Assembly: GCA_002344525.1 (NCBI GenBank)
Contig: DDTJ01000059.1
Span: 38,799 to 102,798 of the forward strand
Direction: 5' to 3'
DNA: 64,000 bases
Source of the DNA: Akkermansiaceae bacterium UBA2367
Lineage (GTDB): Bacteria > Verrucomicrobiota > Verrucomicrobiia > Verrucomicrobiales > DEV007
In this document: piece by piece, positions 34,023 through 45,349 of the stretch
Numbering within the stretch: the stretch's first letter is position 1
Layout: every line of letters starts with the position of its first letter
Translations under genes and position numbers: made by a program
The notes under the pieces: generated by a model
Told to the model about the DNA's origin: nothing
Databases searched by the model: none
The model's input: only the letters and a program-made list of their open reading frames with translations

Positions 34023-34331
34023 TCACGCGGCCTCGCAACGGCACATCATGCTGATGCAGCCACATTGGCCGCACCAGTCGAAGCGACCGCCGCACTTCGC
34101 CGGCAGACCCTCGATGACGCGCTGGATGCGGCAATGGCAGGCGCGGCAGCCGGTGCCAGCGCCCGTGCAAAGCATCACCTCCGCGACCGTCGTCGCGATG
34201 CCCTCGTCCACGGCGTGGCGCACCGTCGCCTCGACCACCCCCGTGCAGTGGCAGAGCGGACCCGCTTGGGCCTCGGCGGAGGCGAAGCGGCAGGTCGGAG
34301 TGCTCGGAGTCGTGACGGGGGTCGCAGTCAT
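34023..34331 (-). CDS. bfd: Bacterioferritin-associated ferredoxin (BFD-like [2Fe-2S] protein)
   Basis: 102 residues from the ATG at 34331. The BFD cluster ligands are in PLCHCTGVVEATV and MLCTGAGTGCRACHCRIQRV, giving the CxC...CxxC arrangement. About 35 residues before and a Cys-rich tail after it (FDWCGQCGCISMMCRCEAA) are unusual additions that may bind another metal. Bfd docks on bacterioferritin and reduces stored Fe(III) so iron can leave. It follows bfr by 11 bp in the same direction, which supports that pairing. Confidence 0.87.
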   Translation of the reverse strand: MTATPVTTPSTPTCRFASAEAQAGPLCHCTGVVEATVRHAVDEGIATTVAEVMLCTGAGTGCRACHCRIQRVIEGLPAKCGGRFDWCGQCGCISMMCRCEAA

Positions 34332-34342
34332 ACGGAGGAGGC

Positions 34343-34825
34343 TCAATCGCCCCCGGACTCGCCGATGTGCTGGGCGAGGTAGCGCTCCAGCCCGATGCGC
34401 TGGATGAGGTCGAGCTGGGTCTCGGCCCAGTCGATGCTGTTCTCGGATTCCACGACCATCCGCTCCATCAGGTCGCGGCTGCCGGCGTCGCCCACCTCCA
34501 AGCTGAGGCGGATGCCGGCGTTGTAGGTCTCGACGCCTTTCGTCTCCAAGGTGAGGCTGTCCTGTATCTGCTGCTGCGGATTTTCGCCCACGAGGATCCT
34601 GTCGTAGCGGGCGATCTCGGGGATGCCTTCCAAGTAGAGGATGCGGTCGATGACCTCCTCGGCGTGCTTCATCTCTTCGATGGATTCGGCGTAGAAATGG
34701 GCCGCGAGCTTGTTGAGGCCCCAGTCCTTGCACATCTTCGAGCAGATGAAATACTGGTTGATCGCCGTGAGCTCGATGGTGAGTCCGGCGTTGAGGGCGT
34801 TGATGACGTCTGGATTTCCTTTCAT
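34343..34825 (-). CDS. bfr: Bacterioferritin
   Basis: 160 residues from the ATG at 34825 (MKGNPDVINALNAGL). It has the haem-binding Met52 and the ferroxidase ligands of helices A to C: Glu18 in IELTAINQYF, Glu51 and His54 in EEMKHAEE, and Glu94 in LETKG. Helix D is different: where E. coli Bfr has EEGHIDW, this protein has SENSIDW, so by eye the ligands at 127 and 130 are both Ser. Iron oxidation may therefore be impaired, or a partner subunit may supply it. It forms an operon with bfd. Confidence 0.9.
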   Translation of the reverse strand: MKGNPDVINALNAGLTIELTAINQYFICSKMCKDWGLNKLAAHFYAESIEEMKHAEEVIDRILYLEGIPEIARYDRILVGENPQQQIQDSLTLETKGVETYNAGIRLSLEVGDAGSRDLMERMVVESENSIDWAETQLDLIQRIGLERYLAQHIGESGGD

Positions 34826-34981
34826 ATCCGGAAGCTTGGCCGAGCCAAGCGCGTGCGCCAAGGAAATTCCTCGAACAAACGCAACAGATATTGAGACTTA
34901 CTCCCAAGAGGCGCGCAACGCAAGGACGCTATGCGGCGAAATCGCGCCAGTCGGGAGGGACTCCGAGGAAGAGGAGGGGTC

Positions 34982-35173
34982 TCAGGGCGTGTGTTTCACG
35001 CGCGTCGAGCGGGACGACTGATAGACATCCCAGCCGCCGAAGGGGTCGTTGGAGCCGTAGGAAGGCTGGGGGCCGTAAGCGCGGTTCGAGCCGTAGCGCC
35101 AGTTTTGGCGGTTCGAGCAAGAGGCGAGGAGGAGGAGCGCCCCGAGGAGAACGAGGTGGAGGATGGGTTTCAT
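34982..35173 (-). CDS. Small lipoprotein
   Basis: 63 residues from the ATG at 35173. MKPILHLVLLGALLLLASCS is a textbook lipoprotein signal with lipobox LASC. The short mature part is rich in Tyr, Gly, Ser and Asn (YGSNRAYGPQPSYGSNDPF), likely disordered. No family recognised. A larger frame in the same phase continues upstream but covers the ABC-transporter gene antisense and is not used. Confidence 0.7.
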   Translation of the reverse strand: MKPILHLVLLGALLLLASCSNRQNWRYGSNRAYGPQPSYGSNDPFGGWDVYQSSRSTRVKHTP

Positions 35174-35410
35174 AGCGTTTTGAGGATCCGGCGCGGAGCG
35201 TCCCGGCACCGCCTGCCTTGTTGTTGATTGCACATTCTGCCGTCCTTCGTCAAGCATCTTTGATCCGGGTTCGAGGAGGAAGGACCGTGGCGGGATGCCC
35301 TCGATCCTCCCTGACGGGGCGGCTTTCCGCGTCTTTTCCAGAAAAAGTCTTGCCCCTCCGGCCCGTTTCCGCTGAAATCCGGCGTCGGAGATCCGACCTG
35401 TTCCCGAGCC

Positions 35411-36325
35411 ATGGACCCGACCCCATCCCCCGCCGTGGAGACCCGCCAGCTCACGAAACGCTTCCGGCGCGTCACCGCGCTGGATTCGCTGAGCCTCGCC
35501 GTCCTCGCCGTCCTCCCCGGCCAAGTCTATGCCCTCCTCGGCGCGAACGGCTCGGGGAAATCGACGACTTTCCGCCTGCTCCTGAACATCTACCGGCCCA
35601 GTTCGGGCGAGGCCTTTCTCCTCGGCCGCCCTTCCCCCAGTCTCGACGGAGCCGATTCCGACAAGGTCGCCTACCTCTCCGAAGGGCAGAAGCTGCCCGC
35701 TTGGATGAGCGTGGAGCGCTTCCTGACCTATTGCTAGGGCTTCTACAGCGATTGGGATCAAGCGCTCTGCGATCAACTCGTGGATCGCTTCGGGCTGGCC
35801 CGGAAACAGAAGCTGAAGCACCTCTCCCGCAGCCAGCGGATGAAGGCCTGCCTCGCGAGCACCCTCCCCGCCCGTCCGCGCCTGCTCCTCTTCGACGAGC
35901 CTTTCAGCGGGCTGGATGTGGAGACCCGTGCCAGCGTGAGCAGCCTGCTGAAGTCCCTCGCCCTCGACACCGGGCTGGCCGTTCTCATCACCACCCACGA
36001 CGTGGAGGAGGTGGAGCCCGTCGCCACCCATCTCGGCATCCTGGACCGGGGGAGGCTGGAGGTGAACGAGGCGCTGGGCGATTTCCTCGGACGCCATCGC
36101 TCCCTCCGCTTGGAAGGGGGTTCGGTCGCGGAACTGCCCGAGGATCTGGCCTGTCGCTTCCGCTCCCCGGCGACCGCCTTGGACGGCGTGGCGGCGTTCA
36201 CGGACGCGTTTGATGGGGAGTTCGAAACCGCGCTCCTCGCGGACCTTCCTCCGGGGGCCGAAGCCAAATTCGCCCCGATGACCTTGCGCCAAATCCTCGC
36301 CGCCGGACGGCCAGCCACGACATGA
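35411..36325 (+). pseudogene. ABC exporter ATPase interrupted by an in-frame amber codon
   Basis: A complete 304-codon ABC-2 type ATPase frame, except that codon 109 is TAG (35735-35737), in VERFLTYC-stop-GFYSDWDQ. Walker A GANGSGKST is before it. The signature (LSRSQRMKACLA, a degenerate form), Walker B RLLLFDEPFSGLD and the TTHDVEEVE switch are after it. Coding quality is unchanged after the stop, so the mutation is recent or an error. A restart at the ATG at 35840, or at an earlier GTG or TTG, would lack Walker A. The 3' end overlaps the permease gene by 4 bp (ATGA). Confidence 0.85.
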
Positions 36326-37809
36326 AGCCGATCCTCCATCTCCTCGGCAAGGATCTCCGCCGATACGCCTGGGCGCTCGCCGCGCTGGTCCTGTTCGGCG
36401 GGATCGAAGCCTACCTCCACGGAACGAACGCGGGCCTTCTCGATAACCGCCTGAACCAAGGCCTCGCCATCCTCTCGTCGCTCGTGGGCGGGATCCTCTT
36501 CTTCCTCCTCATCGTCGTGGTCGTACAGGAGGAGAACCTCGCCGATCCCGACGCCTACTGGCTGGGCCGGCCGGTCGCGCGGAAAAAGCTGCTGGTCTCC
36601 AAAATCCTCTTCGTCGCGATCCTCGTCGGAATCGGCATCCTGTGGCAAGGGGTCACCCTGTCGCTGAATGGTGGTGCGCCCCGGCTGGGGCATGTCGCCC
36701 TCGGCATCCTCCCCGCCTTGGCGGCGTGGAACTGGCAGATCTTCCTCGCGGCGCAGACGCGCTCCCTCTCGCGATACCTCGCACTCGCCCTCGTCATCGT
36801 GCTGGGGTTCTACGCATCCTTGTTCGGCGTCTCCGGCACGCTGACGCGCTTGGGCCGCCTCGTCGCCTGTCTCCCCGCCGACATCCCGGCCCATGTCGTG
36901 ACCGCCATCCAGACGCTCTATTGGCTGCTCGCGGGATTCGCGATCCTCGGCTTCTACTATGCGACGCGGAAGCTCCTCCTCGCTTGGCTCATGCTCACCA
37001 TCGCCGTGCTCGCCTCCTTCGCCCTGTCACCGATCGATTCGCCCCGCGTGATAGGAATCGCCACATCCCAATCCCTGGCGGACATCCGATGGAAAATCGA
37101 CCATCTCCGCACGCAGGGCTCCCTCTTTGCCGATGGATCGGAGCATGTCGAGATCGAGGCGGTGCTGGCAAAGGTCGAAGCCCTCCCGGACGGAGACGCT
37201 TGGATCACCGTCGTCCATGGACAGATCGAACACGGTGGGAAGCCTGTCCGGATCGCGTTTACCCACGGGAGCCAGAAGCTGAGGAAAGACGACTCGGGCA
37301 AGGCGTCTTTCACCTTGGGACAACTCAGGAAACAGGACCTCGCGAAAATCGACCGGCCCTTGGACCTGTATTTCTTCTGTTCGATCAGCGCCTCCGTGCC
37401 CAAGGAGGCCGGACGTCTTGATCTGCGCGAGGGAAGCGGCCATGCCGGAGGTGGCAACCGCATCGTAGTTCGAAAGCTGTATCGAAACGAGGATCGGCTG
37501 GAGATCGAACTCGCCGGCGTCGTCCCGCGCTTCTCCTTCGAGCGCCGCCCTGTCTCCTCTTTCTATGAAGTCTTCGACGGGGAATTCAGTTTCGCGCTCG
37601 TGGAGAAAGGAGGCGACACACAACGAACGGATCTGTCGGTGTCGAGAAGCATCGATCCCTTCGGAAAGACACAAATCGGACAGATCACAACGACACTGGA
37701 GCGGGGCGCGGCCCTCGAAAACTACGAGATCATCGTCTTCTCACGGAAACTGACGGGAACCTACCACGGCTTCGTCCACGACCGCGCGGTGAGCCTGTCG
37801 CAACCGTGA
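36322..37809 (+). CDS. ABC-2 type membrane permease with large C-terminal domain
   Basis: 495 residues. About six hydrophobic helices lie in the first 235 residues (for example GGILFFLLIVVVVQ and LALALVIVLGFYASLFG). A soluble, probably extracytoplasmic domain of about 250 residues follows, with no recognised family. The gene is intact and coupled to the interrupted ATPase. Such pairs usually export peptides or protect against cell-envelope stress. With the partner ATPase broken, function would need another ATPase or read-through. The codon use of the C-terminal half is less GC-biased than its neighbours. Confidence 0.82.
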   Translation: MKPILHLLGKDLRRYAWALAALVLFGGIEAYLHGTNAGLLDNRLNQGLAILSSLVGGILFFLLIVVVVQEENLADPDAYWLGRPVARKKLLVSKILFVAILVGIGILWQGVTLSLNGGAPRLGHVALGILPALAAWNWQIFLAAQTRSLSRYLALALVIVLGFYASLFGVSGTLTRLGRLVACLPADIPAHVVTAIQTLYWLLAGFAILGFYYATRKLLLAWLMLTIAVLASFALSPIDSPRVIGIATSQSLADIRWKIDHLRTQGSLFADGSEHVEIEAVLAKVEALPDGDAWITVVHGQIEHGGKPVRIAFTHGSQKLRKDDSGKASFTLGQLRKQDLAKIDRPLDLYFFCSISASVPKEAGRLDLREGSGHAGGGNRIVVRKLYRNEDRLEIELAGVVPRFSFERRPVSSFYEVFDGEFSFALVEKGGDTQRTDLSVSRSIDPFGKTQIGQITTTLERGAALENYEIIVFSRKLTGTYHGFVHDRAVSLSQP

Positions 37810-37834
37810 CCGGCGGACGAACCACGGCGGGGAG

Positions 37835-37860
37835 GCCGCTTTTCCCCGGAAAAAAGCGGC
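37835..37860. terminator. Strong hairpin between permease and leuS
   Basis: Perfect 9-bp arms GCCGCTTTT (37835-37843) and AAAAGCGGC (37852-37860) with an 8-base loop, 25 bases past the permease stop. It is not followed by a T tract on the plus strand. It may be a terminator for the ABC operon or a leader structure before leuS. Confidence 0.45.
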
Positions 37861-37912
37861 TGCGTCCCGGCCCGGCCGGGGATACACTCCCGGCCCACCT
37901 CATCCCCCGATC

Positions 37913-40567
<2,655 letters not shown>

Positions 40568-40591
40568 GTTCGGCCCCGCCAGCTTCGCCCC

Positions 40592-41647
40592 ATGGCCCTC
40601 TCCCTCCATTTCCGATCCGCGAAGCTCGTCGCGATGACCCTCGCGAAGGTCGGCAATCCCGTCCGCGAGGAACCGCTCCGCACCTCCAAGAAGCTCTGCC
40701 GCTTCCGTGACGAGGAGGCGGACCTGCTCACGCACTGCTTCCTCAAGTCCTTCCGCGCTCTCGAACTGCACCAGCTCCACCACCACAGCGCGTTGGAGCA
40801 GAACGAGCTCTTCGCGGCGGCCACGGCGATCTTCGAGGACAACGACGCCCTTCTTGAACAGGGCGCGGCGATCGCTCGGCATCTCCACGCGAAGTCGCAC
40901 CATCCGAACATCAAGTCCGGCGACCTCTGCATCGCCCTCATCGACGACGTCGGCGTGGGCGGCGCGAAGGTGCAGGCGCTCAGCCTCGTGAAGTCGGAGA
41001 GCCGCGTCCCCTTCCTCCAGATCTCGGAGCGCGACGGCGACCTCGTCCTCACGACGGAGCAGGGCATCTACCCGGACAAGATCGACAAGGGATGCTTCAT
41101 CCTGAACCACGGGCGGGGTGACGGCTATTCGGTCTACCTCTTCGACAAGGGCGGCGGCAACACGCAGTTCTGGGTGCGCGACTTCGTCGGGGCGAAGCCG
41201 GTGGCGAACGACGACTACCTGACACGCCGCTTCTCCGAACTCTGCGTCGCCTTCGCCCAGCGCGGCCTACCCGAGACGACGCCCGCCGAAGAGCGCATGG
41301 AGGTCGCCGACCGCGCCATGGGCTACCTGAAGGAAGCCGACGAATTCGACCTCGACGAATTCGAGGAGAAGGCCCTCGCGCAGCCGGAGCGCATCGCGCA
41401 GTTCAAGGCCTTCAAGATCGACTACGAGGAGGAGCGGGGCGAGCCGGTGCAGGAGAAGTTCCCCGTCTCGAAGAAGGAGGCGGAGAAAGCGGGCAAGCGC
41501 CTCAAGAGCCGCATGAAGCTCGACGTCGGCGTGGAGCTGAAGTTCTCATCCGGCTTCATCCATCAGGCCGCGCATTTCCTCGAACGAGGGCACGACGAGG
41601 AGAAGGGCATGGAGTTCCTCAAGATCTACTTCCGCAAGGAGGAGTAG
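40592..41647 (+). CDS. Nucleoid-associated protein of the NdpA/YejK family
   Basis: A 351-residue protein starting MALSLHFRSAKLVAMTLAKV. The central block DLCIALIDDVGVGGAKVQAL and the C-terminal lysine-rich region (FPVSKKEAEKAGKRLKSRMK) fit the 37-kDa nucleoid-associated family. E. coli YejK binds DNA and interacts with topoisomerase IV. The gene is 24 bp after leuS and may be co-transcribed with it. Ends in TAG. Confidence 0.85.
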   Translation: MALSLHFRSAKLVAMTLAKVGNPVREEPLRTSKKLCRFRDEEADLLTHCFLKSFRALELHQLHHHSALEQNELFAAATAIFEDNDALLEQGAAIARHLHAKSHHPNIKSGDLCIALIDDVGVGGAKVQALSLVKSESRVPFLQISERDGDLVLTTEQGIYPDKIDKGCFILNHGRGDGYSVYLFDKGGGNTQFWVRDFVGAKPVANDDYLTRRFSELCVAFAQRGLPETTPAEERMEVADRAMGYLKEADEFDLDEFEEKALAQPERIAQFKAFKIDYEEERGEPVQEKFPVSKKEAEKAGKRLKSRMKLDVGVELKFSSGFIHQAAHFLERGHDEEKGMEFLKIYFRKEE

Positions 41648-41716
41648 CCCCCGGCAGATTCTGTAGCGTTTCCCCGCTTGTCATGCTCCCCGGCTTCGGG
41701 CACACTCCGCAATACC

Positions 41717-42199
41717 ATGGAGTCGCACGAAGTTCTCAAGGAGGCTTTCGACGGTCCGAACGCGGGCCCGAAAGAAATCGCCGCGGCGCTCGGCGTCTCG
41801 CTCTCGCTCGTCTACAAGTGGGCGCAGCCTCCGGAGGGCCAAGGCTCGGGCAGCCGCAACCCGCTCGACCGCGTTGAGGAGCTAGTGCGGCTCACTCGGC
41901 ACCCCGCCATCGTCGAATGGCTCTGCCAGCGCGCTGGAGGCTACTTTGTCAAAAACCCGAAGGATTGCCCCACGAAAGGCTACTCCGTCGTCCCCGCGAC
42001 GCACCAGATCGTGCAGCAGTTCGCCGGGCTGCTCGACGCGGTCTCGCGAGCGGCGCAGGACAACGACATCTCGCACGAGGAGTCGCAGGAGATCCGTCGT
42101 GTCTGGGACAAGCTGAAGGCCTACTGCGAGGGCTTCGTGCGCTGCTGCGAAGAAGAGGACTTCGAGCCGATCCAGAAGGAACTCGAGGTCCGGCGATGA
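41717..42199 (+). CDS. Helix-turn-helix protein of CII/phage-like type
   Basis: 160 residues from the ATG at 41717 (MESHEVLKEAFDG); a longer reading from 41678 is less likely. An HTH is clear at PKEIAAALGVSLSLVYKWAQ. The rest resembles phage CII-like or Verrucomicrobia-specific regulators, with a helical C-terminal half (SRAAQDNDISHEESQEIRRV). It overlaps alr by 4 bp (ATGA), so it is coupled to alanine racemase and may influence cell-wall amino-acid supply, though this is inference. Confidence 0.75.
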   Translation: MESHEVLKEAFDGPNAGPKEIAAALGVSLSLVYKWAQPPEGQGSGSRNPLDRVEELVRLTRHPAIVEWLCQRAGGYFVKNPKDCPTKGYSVVPATHQIVQQFAGLLDAVSRAAQDNDISHEESQEIRRVWDKLKAYCEGFVRCCEEEDFEPIQKELEVRR

Positions 42200-43332
42200 C
42201 GATGCCCTCCTCCTCCGAAAACCCGCCGCCGCGCTGCTGGGCCGAGATCGACCTCGACGCCCTGCGCCATAACGCGGCCCTCTGCCGTCGCCTCGCCGGG
42301 CCGCGCTGCGGGATCATGGCTATCGTCAAGGCCGATGCCTACGGCCACGGGTTGCCTGAAGCCGTCGCGGCCCTCGCCGGGGAAACCGCTTGGTTCGGCG
42401 TCGCGAACCTGCGCGAGGCGAGACGCGTCCACGCGGCGGCGGGAGGGAAAGCGGAGGGAATTCTCATCCTCGGCCCGGCCGCCCCCGAGGAAATCGCGCC
42501 TCTCGTCGCGGAGGGCTTCTCCGGCTCCGTCTCCCTGCCCGAGGAGGTCGAGGCCTACGCCGCCGCCGCCGCCCGCTCGGGAACGAAAGCACGGCTCCAC
42601 GCCGTCGCCGACACGGGCATGGGCCGCATCGGCTGCGGACCTGGAGCCTTCGCCGCCCTCGTCGCGAAAATCCGGAACGATCCGCATTGCGTCCTCGAAG
42701 GGATCGCGACGCATTTCCCCTCGGCGGACGAGGACGCGGACTTCACCCGCGACCAGATCGGGCGCTTCCGCTCGCTCATGGAGGCCAGCGCCCCCGGTCC
42801 CGGCTGCCATGTCCATCTCGCCAACAGCGCGGGCCTGATCGGCTTCCAAGCGGAGATGCCCTTCGCCACCCTGGCCCGTCCCGGCCTCGCCCTCTACGGG
42901 GTCTCGCCCTTGCCAGAGGCGGGAGTCGATCTGCGTCCGGTGTTGGGCTTGAAGACGCGTGTCACCCTCGTCCGCGAGCTCCCCGCCGGAGCGAGCATCA
43001 GCTACGGACGCACTTTCACGACCGCAGGCCTCATGCGCGTCGCGACCCTCGCGGCGGGCTACGGGGACGGCTACCCGCGCCATCTCTCAGGATCGGGCGC
43101 AAGCGTGCTGATCGGAGGAAAACGCTGCCCCCTCCTCGGCCGGGTCACGATGGATCAAATCGTCGTCGATGTCTCCTCGGTCGATGGCGTGGCGCGCGGC
43201 GACGAAGCCGTCTTGATCGGTCGGCAGGGCAAGGAGGAGATCACCGCAGCGGAACTCGCGGCCAAGGCCGGGACGATCCCTTGGGAAATCCTGACGGGGA
43301 TCACGAGCCGGGTGGAGAGACTACTAAACTGA
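42196..43332 (+). CDS. alr: Alanine racemase
   Basis: 378 residues, PLP-dependent interconversion of L- and D-alanine for peptidoglycan. The PLP lysine is in MAIVKADAYGHG. Other marks are HAVADTGMGRIG, the IATHFPSADE loop, the catalytic Tyr in the YGDGYPR region, and GRVTMDQIVVDVS. The start is the ATG at 42196, overlapping the upstream HTH gene. Length matches the family. Confidence 0.95.
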   Translation: MTMPSSSENPPPRCWAEIDLDALRHNAALCRRLAGPRCGIMAIVKADAYGHGLPEAVAALAGETAWFGVANLREARRVHAAAGGKAEGILILGPAAPEEIAPLVAEGFSGSVSLPEEVEAYAAAAARSGTKARLHAVADTGMGRIGCGPGAFAALVAKIRNDPHCVLEGIATHFPSADEDADFTRDQIGRFRSLMEASAPGPGCHVHLANSAGLIGFQAEMPFATLARPGLALYGVSPLPEAGVDLRPVLGLKTRVTLVRELPAGASISYGRTFTTAGLMRVATLAAGYGDGYPRHLSGSGASVLIGGKRCPLLGRVTMDQIVVDVSSVDGVARGDEAVLIGRQGKEEITAAELAAKAGTIPWEILTGITSRVERLLN

Positions 43333-43819
43333 CTGACTGCCAAGAATTTCCTTTTCAGCCTTCGTCCCCCCTTCCCGCCGGAGACTTGGGCGGACACGGG
43401 GCTGTGGAACCAATTTCAAATATCTGCGGGCTCCTGATGGTCGCCGGGTAATACGAAATCCCGAAAAGCCCAGGATGATTGCAGATCAGGCTCTGGATCG
43501 GAGACGGCATCACCGCCGAGCCACACGAACAGACGAAGGTGGGCGAGGCGCTGCTGCCGAGCCGTCTTCGGTTGGGAAACGCTCTTCCCATCTGACTCGA
43601 CGTAGTTCCGCAGCGGCTCACCGGAGCGGTTCGCCCCACCTGGCTGCCGCCGGATTGCTGGCTCGAGGACATTGGATTTCCCATCAGAAAACCATCCAAT
43701 CATCCAAACCTTTTTTGGATTTGGTATAACAGGTGTCAGGGTTGGCACTCCAAGGTCCGGTCACGGATTTTCGATTTTTAATAATGGACTTTTGAACAGT
43801 TTTCCACGAAGATCGAGGG
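43333..43819. other. 487-bp gap without a convincing gene
   Basis: Short open frames exist on both strands (for example minus 43416-43748, 110 codons) but their translations look like no protein family and have no signal or hydrophobic core. A hairpin ATCCAAA/TTTGGAT with 5-base loop sits at 43702-43720. The last 120 bp (about 43700-43819) are AT-rich and should hold the promoter of the DUF2851 gene. The remainder may be decayed coding DNA; I cannot identify its source. Confidence 0.5.
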
Positions 43820-45292
43820 ATGAGCCTTCCCTATCCACTCGCGGCGACAGAATATGAACGCTTCCGGCGGCTTGTCTGGTCGCGGGCAACCCCAGTGGTG
43901 CGCTCGGCGCGACTGGGCTTTGCCGGGGACGAGCTGGAGATCCAAGCCCGCTGGTTCGGCGGGGAGTTCGGGCGGACCTTCACCGGCACGGAGGGCGAAC
44001 GTGTCGAGGTCGTGCAATTCGGCCACTGGAACCGAGGGGCCGGACCCGACTTTACCGAATCTGCCCTCCTCGTCGACGGCGAACTACGGCGCGGCGCGGT
44101 GGAGGTCGATCTCGACGCACGGAACTGGGAGAGGCACGGGCACGGGGACAACCCGGAGTTCAACGGGGTCGTCCTGCACGTCTTCGCCGACCGCCCCGCG
44201 TCGAGCCGAGTCTTCACCCGCACCGAGTCCCACCGCCACGTGGCGCAGGTGCTGCTGCCTCAATACAGCGGCCTCCAGGGACCGCCCGATTTCCTGCCCG
44301 AGGCCTATCCGGGCCGCTGCCTCGCGCCGCTCGCCCGCATGCACGACCGCGAGATCGAGTCGCTCCTCCTCGCGGCGGCGCAATACCGGATGAGGCGCAA
44401 GGCGGAGCGGCTCCGCGTCATGGCCGGGGCGATCTCGCGGGAGCAGGCGCTCTTCCAAGCCGTCGCGGAGGCCCTCGGATTCCGCCACAACAAAACGGCC
44501 ATGGCCATCCTCGCGCAGCGTTGTCCCGTGGGCGAGCTGCTCCGCATGGACCCGGTGCGGCGCGAGGCGCGCTTGTTCGGCGCGGCCGGCTTCCTCGATC
44601 CCTCCCTCGCCGAGATGGCCCGGATGGCCGACACCCGCGCCTACTTGCGGCGTCTCTGGGACCGCTGGTGGACGATGCGCGGCGAGGTCGAACCCGACCC
44701 GCGCCGGGCGATCCGCTGGCGCGCCGACGGGACGCGGCCCCTGAACCACCCGCAGCGCCGCCTCGGGGCGCTCGCCGGGCTGCTCGACCGCTGGGAGGAG
44801 TTGCGATCCCTCTGGGAAAAACCGGGGGATCGCTTGGAGCAACATGTGAATAACTGGTCGAAAACCCTCGCCCATCCCTACTGGAGCCGACATTGCACCC
44901 TGCGTTCCCCGGCGCTGCCGCAGCCCTGTCGGCTCATCGGAAAGGATCGGCTCCGCGACCTGCTGGGAAACGTCCTTTTCCCCGGTGCCATCGGGGTTTC
45001 GCCGGATCGCTGGAGCGAATACGCCCGCCTTGGCGGGGTCGATTCCAACCAGAAGTTGAAGCGGGCCGCGCTGAGGCTGTTCGGGTCGGATCAGCAGCGC
45101 CGAAAGTTATTCACAAGTTATTACCACCAGCAGCAAGGGCTGCTCCAGATCTATGAGGATTTCTGCTTGGAGGATGCTTCCGATTGCCGCGACTGTCCCT
45201 TCCCCGAACAGCTTCTGCAATGGCGGGATTCCGCCCGCGCCAAACCCGCCGCTCGACTGGAAGCGGCGGGGGCGGACGGGAACTTTTTGTAA
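43820..45292 (+). CDS. DUF2851 family protein
   Basis: 490 residues. The N-terminal GHWNRGAGPDFTESALLVDG, then VEVDLDARNWERHGHG and NGVVLHVFAD, are the conserved blocks of DUF2851, found in Bacteroidetes and Verrucomicrobia. A C-terminal Cys cluster, CLEDASDCRDCPFPE, could bind zinc or an Fe-S centre. The family's function is unknown; the Asp/Glu/His pattern suggests a nuclease-like metal site, which is my inference. It is transcribed alone ahead of the M29-like peptidase, with a 57-bp gap. Confidence 0.85.
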   Translation: MSLPYPLAATEYERFRRLVWSRATPVVRSARLGFAGDELEIQARWFGGEFGRTFTGTEGERVEVVQFGHWNRGAGPDFTESALLVDGELRRGAVEVDLDARNWERHGHGDNPEFNGVVLHVFADRPASSRVFTRTESHRHVAQVLLPQYSGLQGPPDFLPEAYPGRCLAPLARMHDREIESLLLAAAQYRMRRKAERLRVMAGAISREQALFQAVAEALGFRHNKTAMAILAQRCPVGELLRMDPVRREARLFGAAGFLDPSLAEMARMADTRAYLRRLWDRWWTMRGEVEPDPRRAIRWRADGTRPLNHPQRRLGALAGLLDRWEELRSLWEKPGDRLEQHVNNWSKTLAHPYWSRHCTLRSPALPQPCRLIGKDRLRDLLGNVLFPGAIGVSPDRWSEYARLGGVDSNQKLKRAALRLFGSDQQRRKLFTSYYHQQQGLLQIYEDFCLEDASDCRDCPFPEQLLQWRDSARAKPAARLEAAGADGNFL

Positions 45293-45349
45293 GCTCCCGC
45301 TTTCTTGGGCGTCTTCTCCCTCCGACGCCACCGAACTCGACTACGAACC

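Noticed and set aside
34826..34981. Possible Fur box upstream of bfr
   Set aside because: The AT-rich stretch near 34885-34905 does not match a 7-1-7 Fur palindrome well enough.
25060..35737. Reassignment of UAG (stop-codon recoding), suggested by in-frame TAG at 25060 and 35735
   Set aside because: TAG ends several intact genes here (recJ at 2205, znuB at 31223, the nucleoid protein at 41647), so it is a normal stop. Isolated mutation or error is simpler.
43416..43748. 110-codon minus-strand frame in the alr-DUF2851 gap
   Set aside because: Translation has no protein-like features or recognisable family; kept only as an unexplained gap.
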